DNA of 19,592 bases from Verrucomicrobiales bacterium. GTDB lineage: Bacteria > Verrucomicrobiota > Verrucomicrobiia > Verrucomicrobiales > DEV007. The DNA lies in assembly GCA_021648365.1 (NCBI GenBank), contig JAKISY010000087.1, forward strand, positions 1 to 19,592, given 5' to 3'. The first letter of the stretch is position 1. Each line of letters starts with the position of its first letter. Position numbers and translations under genes: made by a program. Of the stretch, positions 14,665 to 19,592 are shown one piece after another. Under the pieces are notes generated by a model. That model saw only the letters and a list, made by a program, of their open reading frames with translations. It was not told the DNA's origin and did not search any database.

Positions 14665-15912
14665 TCAGCCTTGGTAGCGTTTGATCAGCAGTGAGGCATT
14701 GTGCCCACCGAAACCAAAGGAGTTACTCAGCGCAGTGTCGATTTTGACTTCGCGCGCTACCTTAGGCACGTAATCGAGATCGCACTGCTCATCGGGATTA
14801 TCCAAATTGATCGTCGGTGGGATGATGCCCTCATTGATCGCCTTGATACAAGCCGCAAGTTCAACTCCGCCAGCAGCTCCCAGCAAATGACCTGTCATCG
14901 ACTTGGTCGAGCTCACCATCAGTCCGTTTTTGGCATGATCGCCGAAAGTTTTCTTGATCGCTTTGGTTTCGCAAACGTCGCCCATGCTGGTCGAGGTGCC
15001 GTGCGCATTGACGTAGTCCACTTCTTCGGGATTCAATCGAGAATGTTTCAGCGCCATCTGCATACAGCGCTTGGCTCCGTCGCCTTCAGGATGAGGCGAG
15101 GTAAGATGGTAGGCGTCGGCGGAGACTCCGTAGCCTGTCAGTTCGCAGTAAATATGAGCGCCGCGTTTTTTGGCATGTTCGAGTTCTTCGATCACGACGG
15201 TGCCTGCACCTTCTCCCATGACAAAACCGTCGCGATCCTTGTCGAATGGGCGTGATGCTTGCTCGGGAGCATCGTTGCGAGTGCTCAAAGCTTTCATGTT
15301 ACCAAAACCTGCTAGCCCCATGGGAGTGATCGAGGCTTCGGAGCCGCCAGCAACAAAAATATCGGCGTCATCAAATTTGATCATACGCCAAGCCTCGCCG
15401 ATGTTGTGGTTGGCGGTGGCGCAAGCGGTGACGATACACATATTCGGGCCACGCAAATCGAAGTCGATGGAGATGATGCCACTAGCGATATTGGCGATCA
15501 TCATCGGGATGGTGAAAGGAGATACTCGTGAAGCGCCTCGGGTCAGCAAAGCTTCATGTTGTTTCTCCAGAGTGCCTAGGCCGCCGATGCCACTGCCTAC
15601 CATGACGCCAAAGCGATCACGATCGACTCGGTCAAAATCGATACCGCAATCTTCTAAAGCGATCTTGGCTCCAGCTACTCCCAGTTGGGTGAAGCGGTCT
15701 GCACGCCGTGCGTCTTTCGGCGATGTAAAGAAGGGAGCGGGATCGAAGTCGCGCACCTGGCCACCGATCTTGCAGGCGTAGGCATCCGTGTCGATCGCAT
15801 CGATCAAGCCGATACCACTTTTCCCAGCGATGAGATTTTCCCAGAAAGTATCTAGGCTATTTCCTATAGGTGACAACACACCTATACCTGTAATGACGAC
15901 TCTTCGTTCCAT
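14665..15912 (-). CDS. fabF: 3-oxoacyl-[acyl-carrier-protein] synthase II
   Basis: KAS II condenses malonyl-ACP with acyl-ACP during fatty acid elongation. The 415-residue protein has the catalytic triad: Cys164 in VTACATANHN, His304 in VNAHGTSTSMGD and His342 in SMTGHLLGAAGG, plus the C-terminal NSFGFGGHNASLL. The frame continues upstream for 26 residues, but the ATG at 15912 is chosen because MERRVVITGIGVLSPIG is the family N-terminus and AGGAT lies just before it. The acpP gene that often precedes fabF is not present here; the upstream neighbour is a small zinc-ribbon membrane protein 74 bases away. Confidence 0.97.
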   Translation of the reverse strand: MERRVVITGIGVLSPIGNSLDTFWENLIAGKSGIGLIDAIDTDAYACKIGGQVRDFDPAPFFTSPKDARRADRFTQLGVAGAKIALEDCGIDFDRVDRDRFGVMVGSGIGGLGTLEKQHEALLTRGASRVSPFTIPMMIANIASGIISIDFDLRGPNMCIVTACATANHNIGEAWRMIKFDDADIFVAGGSEASITPMGLAGFGNMKALSTRNDAPEQASRPFDKDRDGFVMGEGAGTVVIEELEHAKKRGAHIYCELTGYGVSADAYHLTSPHPEGDGAKRCMQMALKHSRLNPEEVDYVNAHGTSTSMGDVCETKAIKKTFGDHAKNGLMVSSTKSMTGHLLGAAGGVELAACIKAINEGIIPPTINLDNPDEQCDLDYVPKVAREVKIDTALSNSFGFGGHNASLLIKRYQG

Positions 15913-15986
15913 GGTAATCCTATCGTTTAGTGAGTGGGGTTGCAGCTTATATTCATCATGCTTTGGGGGTATTTCAAGGCTAGATT

Positions 15987-16226
15987 TCAAATTTCACGAA
16001 CACTGCCTCGTTCGTTGAGTCGTCCACAACTAGGGCAAGTCAAGAGTTCTGCCTCGGAGGGGTCTTCGAAGCTGTGACCGCAGATATCACAAACCACAGT
16101 GGATCGGCGTTGGTGCCGATCTTGGCGGAAGCGGATGAGCTCTCCTATGACCCAAGCAAAGCACAAAATACCCAGCAAAACCGCCATGTAGATTAGGATC
16201 AAATGGGTGAGAGTGACACGAAACAT
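15987..16226 (-). CDS. Small membrane protein with C-terminal zinc ribbon
   Basis: A 79-residue protein of unknown function. Residues about 6-30 form a strongly hydrophobic transmembrane helix (LTHLILIYMAVLLGILCFAWVIGEL). The cytoplasmic part carries two CxxC pairs, C46/C49 (CDICG) and C64/C67 (CPSCG), spaced as in a zinc ribbon. It begins 30 bases after the stop of the preceding gene on the same strand and is probably part of the exbB-exbD gene run. Small size and intact motifs argue for a real gene. Confidence 0.75.
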   Translation of the reverse strand: MFRVTLTHLILIYMAVLLGILCFAWVIGELIRFRQDRHQRRSTVVCDICGHSFEDPSEAELLTCPSCGRLNERGSVREI

Positions 16227-16256
16227 GATAAAATCAAAAATGAGTTGGCTAGTCTT

Positions 16257-16787
16257 TCAGCGGGTTCCTGGGCTGGGGTTGGGTCGAGTCGGTATGCGTT
16301 TTTGGAGCTCGGGTTTTAGCTTGTCTTGCGAGTCGAAAGGCGGGAAAAGACTCACTGATGCGGGTAGCTCCATGTGATCTGCTGATTGAGTAGATTTAGT
16401 TTTAGCCGCAGGCATTTTGAAAGGCGGGCTGCGGTCGGCAAAAGAGGGGCGAAAGGAAACGGCAAAGTCATCACTGTTAATGCGGCTTTTTGATCCATTA
16501 GACGCAGGTTGTAGAAAAACTAGGCGATCGTTGAGCTCTTGGATCAAAGTGGCATTGGCTGGATTTTTTTCATCGAGGATCAAGACCCGAGAAGGGAAGG
16601 GTTCGACGCGTCCGGAGGAGGGATAGACTACCTGAAAGAGATAGAAGCCTGTCGCGTGCAGTAATAAAGAAAAAACGAGGAAGGCCGATAGCCAGAAAGA
16701 GACGCTGCGAGTGCGCTCCCATGAAAAGAGCAGGCTTTCGTTGAGTTCCACCGAACTTGCCAGATTTTTATTGGTCTTGCCGGGCAT
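16257..16787 (-). CDS. Membrane-anchored protein downstream of exbD (TonB-like position)
   Basis: A 176-residue protein with a cytoplasmic start, one transmembrane helix at about 29-54 (VSFWLSAFLVFSLLLHATGFYLFQVVY) and a proline- and serine-rich outer part. Its position, 5 bases after exbD, and its layout are those of a TonB-type partner, but no TonB C-terminal domain can be seen and the end (TRPNPSPGTR) is low-complexity. It may be a lineage-specific partner of the motor or a divergent TonB. I do not recognise a family. Confidence 0.6.
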   Translation of the reverse strand: MPGKTNKNLASSVELNESLLFSWERTRSVSFWLSAFLVFSLLLHATGFYLFQVVYPSSGRVEPFPSRVLILDEKNPANATLIQELNDRLVFLQPASNGSKSRINSDDFAVSFRPSFADRSPPFKMPAAKTKSTQSADHMELPASVSLFPPFDSQDKLKPELQKRIPTRPNPSPGTR

Positions 16788-16792
16788 GGCTA

Positions 16793-17206
16793 TCAGTTGG
16801 CTTCTTCAGAGCTAGTGGCATAAACCAAGTCGTAGCCGTGGCGCAAGACGAGGTTGGAAATTTTGATCACCGAGCCAAAAGCCGCGCTTTGATCGGCACG
16901 GATGATCACTTGATGGATTTTGTCCTTAGCGGCGTCCTGCTGCAAGCGCTCGCCCAATTCGTCTAAGGTCACTCGATCTTCATTGAAATAAATACGCAAG
17001 CTCTCGCCTGGTGCCAAAGTGATGATATGCGACCGATCGATCGAAGGCATGCTAGAATCGGAAAAAGGCACCTCGACGGATATACCGGATTTGAGGATGA
17101 AGTTCGATCCTAAGAGGAAAAAGATCAGCATCAGCAATACGACATCCAAGACAGGTGCCGAATAGAGAAAATTCGCTCGAGTCGGTAGCGTGGATTCGAG
17201 TTTCAT
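16793..17206 (-). CDS. ExbD/TolR-family biopolymer transport protein
   Basis: A 137-residue inner-membrane protein that forms the proton-driven motor with ExbB/TolQ. The single transmembrane helix (about 17-34) carries the essential aspartate, Asp21, in SAPVLDVVLLMLIFFLLGS. The periplasmic domain has the usual ESLRIYFNEDRVTLDELGERLQQ and HQVIIRADQSAAFGSVIKI segments. The start overlaps the exbB stop by 1 base (TGATG), showing translational coupling. It could serve TonB-type import or a Tol-like role; no tolB or pal is in the window. Confidence 0.93.
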   Translation of the reverse strand: MKLESTLPTRANFLYSAPVLDVVLLMLIFFLLGSNFILKSGISVEVPFSDSSMPSIDRSHIITLAPGESLRIYFNEDRVTLDELGERLQQDAAKDKIHQVIIRADQSAAFGSVIKISNLVLRHGYDLVYATSSEEAN

Positions 17207-17937
17207 CAGCGATTCCCAGTTTCGCGTTGGTCTGCTGCTGCGTCGGCTTCGCTTATTTTGTCACCCTGACTAGCGTGTTGCTGGTCGCCCTGTGCGCTTT
17301 GATCAAATTTGACGATTTGCGAGTCATGGTCGCGATTTTCGATGATGATGTTGACGATCTCGATGCCGCCTCGCTCCATGTCGTGCATCAGGGTTTTGGC
17401 ATAAGCTGCCAAAAAGGAATAAATCACGAAGGCAGGCACGGCGACCATCAATCCGGCTGCCGAGCTGATCAGGCTCTCATAGACGCCTTTGGAGATTTCG
17501 GTAGCGGTGGCGTAGCCTCCGGTAGCGTTGACTTGCACGAAAGTATTGACCAATCCCAAAATCGTTCCCAATAAACCGATCAGCGGGGCGACGTAGGCGA
17601 TCGAGAGCAGCACAGCGAGATGTTTCTCCAACTTGGGCATCTCTAATTGACCCGTTTCTTGCACGATCTCTTTCAACTCGGCGCGTGGCGCACCGTGATG
17701 GAGGATGGCGCTATGGATCACACGGGCGACAGGGCCTGGAGTGCCAGCACATTCATGAATGGCTTCAGCAAAATTTTTCTTGCGCACTAGATTCCTCAAA
17801 CCGTGCAGCAGATCCCCTACATCGATGCGTGAGCGGTGAAAATGAAAATAGCGTTCCAGAGCAATGGCAATCGCCAAAATGCTGCAACCTAGAAGCAACC
17901 ACATCAGCGGTCCTCCTTTGAAAATCAAATCCATCAT
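17206..17937 (-). CDS. ExbB/TolQ/MotA-family proton channel protein
   Basis: A 243-residue protein with three transmembrane helices, at about 11-27, 107-134 and 158-178. The motor core is VAPLIGLLGTILGLVNTFVQVNATGG, followed by ISKGVYESLISSAAGLMVAVPAF, both diagnostic for ExbB/TolQ. The start is set at the ATG pair at 17937; the frame extends to a TTG at 17964, which is less likely. The tail after about residue 200 is rich in Asp, Gln and Ala and has no known domain. Together with ExbD it would pass proton-motive energy to an outer-membrane process. Confidence 0.93.
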   Translation of the reverse strand: MMDLIFKGGPLMWLLLGCSILAIAIALERYFHFHRSRIDVGDLLHGLRNLVRKKNFAEAIHECAGTPGPVARVIHSAILHHGAPRAELKEIVQETGQLEMPKLEKHLAVLLSIAYVAPLIGLLGTILGLVNTFVQVNATGGYATATEISKGVYESLISSAAGLMVAVPAFVIYSFLAAYAKTLMHDMERGGIEIVNIIIENRDHDSQIVKFDQSAQGDQQHASQGDKISEADAAADQRETGNR

Positions 17938-17984
17938 AAGTTTAAAAACGGTGCTTCTTGCCAATCAGTCTACGTAATCGCAAG

Positions 17985-18004
17985 GCTAACAGACGCATGT
18001 TAGC
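17985..18004. repeat. Inverted repeat between the roadblock-like gene and exbB
   Basis: GCTAACA-GACGCA-TGTTAGC forms a perfect 7-bp stem with a 6-base loop in the gap between two minus-strand genes. Neither side has a T run, so it is not a clear terminator; it could be a protein-binding site or an mRNA-stabilising hairpin. Confidence 0.4.
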
Positions 18005-18042
18005 ACAATTTTGACCATTTTGAAAGCATCAAATAGCAGACT

Positions 18043-18861
18043 TCAGCCGCGCAGCTGCGCACAAGCTTGGCAGATCAACAGCAGTTTTTCCCACACCCCT
18101 GCTTGCAGGTTTTCTTCGTGGTGGCTCGCCATCAGCGCAAAGCCGGCGTGAGAAAAAACCGTGACGCAACCGTTGGCAGAACGCAGCAACAAGCCGTCTA
18201 AGTGATCTTGACCCACCAAGGAAAGCGCGCTTTTGAAATCATCGAGTTTCGGTAGCGGATTGAGAGAATCGATGTCTTGCACGGTATCCGAATCAGATTT
18301 TGCCAAAACACTGCGGCGATCATTTTGTAACAAGCAGCAGCGGATGCCGGGCAACTGAACTGTCAAAGTGGCGATCTGGTCTAGGGTGAATTCCTCGTTG
18401 ACCGAGAAAAGTGCGCGCAGTTGGATTTTCGCCTGGCGAGCGGATTCAGCAGAGTCGGCGGGTTGTGAGGCGGGCGCAGAGGGGGCGGCGAGGGTGGTTT
18501 TTTGCGTTTCGCGAGCTTCTGTAGCAGCGGCCTGACTGGGCGCCGGATCGGCGACCTTGACCGGCGGTTCAGGAACTAAAACATCCAAAGAATCCAAAGC
18601 GAGATGATCAGAAGTAGAGGTATCAGCCCCAGCACTGCTGATCGCTTGAACGGTCTGATCTGCTGTGGATTGAGGTAGCGGCCCTGGAATCCCGCTGATG
18701 GTGGGGCTAGGTGAGACGGGTGGCGAGCTGGGTGCGGCGGACTTAGCTTGCGGGCGCGAAACGGACATGGATTCCGCTGTTCTGCGACCTAATGAAACCC
18801 CAGTAGAACTCGGCTGAGCGCGCTGTTCATCGGTGTAGAGGCTGCGAAAAGAAAATCCCAT
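18043..18861 (-). CDS. Roadblock/LC7-like domain protein with long Pro/Ser/Ala-rich N-terminus
   Basis: A 272-residue protein. Residues about 30-145 are a low-complexity linker rich in Pro, Ser and Ala. Residues about 145-272 resemble the roadblock/LC7 fold: FTLDQIATLTVQLPGIRCCLLQNDRRSVLAKS (helix, then strand-turn-strand) and LDGLLLRSANGCVTVFSHAGFALMASH. Bacterial members of this fold usually partner small GTPases in motility or polarity, but no GTPase gene is in the window and the assignment is by eye. The frame extends upstream to 18939, but that extension (MWHGHLAREFMGRMPML) translates a REP pair, so the ATG at 18861 is chosen. Probably not in one unit with exbB, 105 bases downstream. Confidence 0.65.
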   Translation of the reverse strand: MGFSFRSLYTDEQRAQPSSTGVSLGRRTAESMSVSRPQAKSAAPSSPPVSPSPTISGIPGPLPQSTADQTVQAISSAGADTSTSDHLALDSLDVLVPEPPVKVADPAPSQAAATEARETQKTTLAAPSAPASQPADSAESARQAKIQLRALFSVNEEFTLDQIATLTVQLPGIRCCLLQNDRRSVLAKSDSDTVQDIDSLNPLPKLDDFKSALSLVGQDHLDGLLLRSANGCVTVFSHAGFALMASHHEENLQAGVWEKLLLICQACAQLRG

Positions 18862-18887
18862 GGGTGTACGTTGGTCTTTTAAGCTAC

Positions 18888-18937
18888 GTAGCATGGGCAT
18901 CCTGCCCATGAATTCACGAGCAAGATGCCCGTGCCAC
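18888..18937. repeat. Pair of inverted REP-like hairpins (BIME-like)
   Basis: The left element on the plus strand is GTAG (18888-18891) plus the stem CATGGGCA-TCC-TGCCCATG (18892-18910). The right element is on the minus strand, GTGG (18937-18934) plus CACGGGCA-TCT-TGCTCGTG (18933-18915), with one G:T pair. Two opposed REPs are the usual BIME arrangement. Compared with 6547-6569, the left stem differs by a T-A to G-C pair change, so pairing is kept. Confidence 0.75.
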
Positions 18938-19050
18938 ACTTGAGATTCTCGCTTAAACTAGTGCCATTCGGGTTAGAGGTCATTTCAGATCATTGAAAAT
19001 GCGAATTATGTCTTAAACTATACAAATAGTCAAGATATACGAACTATATG

Positions 19051-19165
19051 CTAAACTTTTTCCTTCACGCTTTCCAGCAAGCGTTCGATGATATGATCTA
19101 CGGATAGGTTTTCTGCTTCGGCACGGTAATTGATCAATATGCGGTGACGCAGAACGGAGCGAGTT
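19051..19165 (-). pseudogene. 3' remnant of a MoxR-family AAA+ ATPase gene
   Basis: The minus-strand frame ends SVLRHRILINYRAEAENLSVDHIIERLLESV, which is the well-known MoxR C-terminus (PVLRHRI..n..AEAEG.t.d.ii..LL). Only about 38 codons remain; upstream of about 19165 the frame runs into unrelated sequence (PRSPDPASHRIGARALSL and before), and no Walker motifs exist here. It is therefore a broken gene whose ATPase part is lost, with a junction near 19165. Confidence 0.75.
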
Positions 19166-19166
19166 A

Positions 19167-19475
19167 GTGAGAGTGCGCGAGCGCCTATTCGATGTGAAGC
19201 TGGATCGGGAGAGCGGGGCGTATAAGATGGATTATACAGATGAAAAAGAGGGTGCAGAGCCGGTGGTGGAGAATTTTGTCTGGGGCGCAAGTGATGGCTT
19301 GTTGTTATCAGATTCGGAGAGCAAGTATGAAGTGGTCAAGATGGGAGAGGAAGGCAAGAGCATGCCGAAGTTGGTGCGGAATTTCGGGGATGGGACGAGG
19401 GAGAGCTATTTTTTTGAAACTAAGTTAATTAACTTGTGCCGATTATTAGTATATGATTTCAGTAATGGAGAGTGA
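19167..19475 (+). pseudogene. Fragment of an unrecognised protein gene
   Basis: This plus-strand frame reads RVRERLFDVKLDRESGAYKMDYTDEKEGAEPVV, then VENFVWGASDGLLLSDSES and GDGTRESYFFETK, with codon usage and composition like a real gene up to about 19420. The last part (LINLCRLLVYDF) is AT-rich and looks foreign. The first GTG lies at the junction with the moxR remnant and has no ribosome-binding site, so I read it as an internal piece of a larger gene. No family is recognised. A short intact gene is less likely but possible. Confidence 0.45.
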
Positions 19476-19592
19476 TAAGTTAGTGAATTGCGCATCACCC
19501 GGCAAAGCGCATGGACTCAGCCCTCTTTCTATCGATTCTTGAAGATATGAATTTCTCGATGATTCCCCCAGTTATTGAACCTTTGAGAAAAT
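19476..19592 (+). other. Right window edge, possible start of a gene at 19511
   Basis: From ATG 19511 a frame stays open to the end of the window (MDSALFLSILEDMNFSMIPP and beyond, 27 codons). It is too short to identify, and no clear Shine-Dalgarno site precedes it. The rest of the stretch shows nothing recognisable. Confidence 0.2.

Noticed and set aside
14701..15781. Long plus-strand frames opposite fabF
   Set aside because: They mirror the codon structure of fabF, whose catalytic motifs are intact on the minus strand.
17102..17110. GTTCGATCC, like a tRNA T-loop
   Set aside because: It lies inside exbD, and no acceptor, D or anticodon stems can be formed around it.
18952..19020. CTTAAACTA direct repeat (18952-18960 and 19012-19020)
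   Set aside because: Nine bases repeated once in AT-rich spacer is easily due to chance.

Overview
The window looks like chromosomal DNA from a member of the Verrucomicrobiota. The strongest clue is the secreted protein at 3069-5564, which has the propeller + HEAT + CxxCH cytochrome architecture typical of the Planctomycetes-Verrucomicrobia-Chlamydiae (PVC) group. Supporting clues are split coaC and coaB genes, GTAG-type REP hairpins, and mostly weak or absent Shine-Dalgarno sites. No tRNA, rRNA, CRISPR array or transposase gene was found.

Layout. 37-571: a ParE-type toxin/antitoxin pair with its own promoter. 810-3065: priA (replication restart helicase), convergent with the PVC haem protein gene. 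5668-6543: yicC, followed by a REP-like hairpin and then a broken first copy of the gmk 5' end (6601-6723). 6725-9879: a minus-strand three-gene operon encoding a PadR regulator, a HAAS-like/LemA fusion and a TPM-domain lipoprotein. 10004-13272: a plus-strand run of housekeeping genes, gmk, coaC, coaB, an inositol-monophosphatase-family gene and ispF. 13306-14064: a DNA-binding protein resembling the N-terminal half of IS630-type transposases with a lysine-rich tail. 14125-14658: apt. 14665-18861: minus-strand fabF, a zinc-ribbon membrane protein, a membrane-anchored protein, exbD, exbB and a roadblock-like protein. 18888-19592: a REP pair, then gene debris (a moxR 3' end and an unknown fragment).

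The most striking observation is that the PadR-LemA-TPM operon sits exactly between yicC and gmk, which are neighbours in many bacteria. It is bounded by a perfect 67-bp direct repeat of the gmk 5' end (6614-6680 and 10017-10083). The left copy is a dead fragment, while the right copy belongs to the intact gene. This reads as a fairly recent insertion or rearrangement with duplication of its target, and the left junction shows short microhomology with the cassette's own 3' end.

Functionally, the core genes serve nucleotide salvage and synthesis (gmk, apt), coenzyme A synthesis (coaC, coaB), isoprenoid precursors (ispF), fatty acids (fabF) and replication restart (priA). The accessory genes serve envelope stress or surface functions (LemA/TPM), energised transport (exbB/exbD) and plasmid- or island-type maintenance (toxin/antitoxin).
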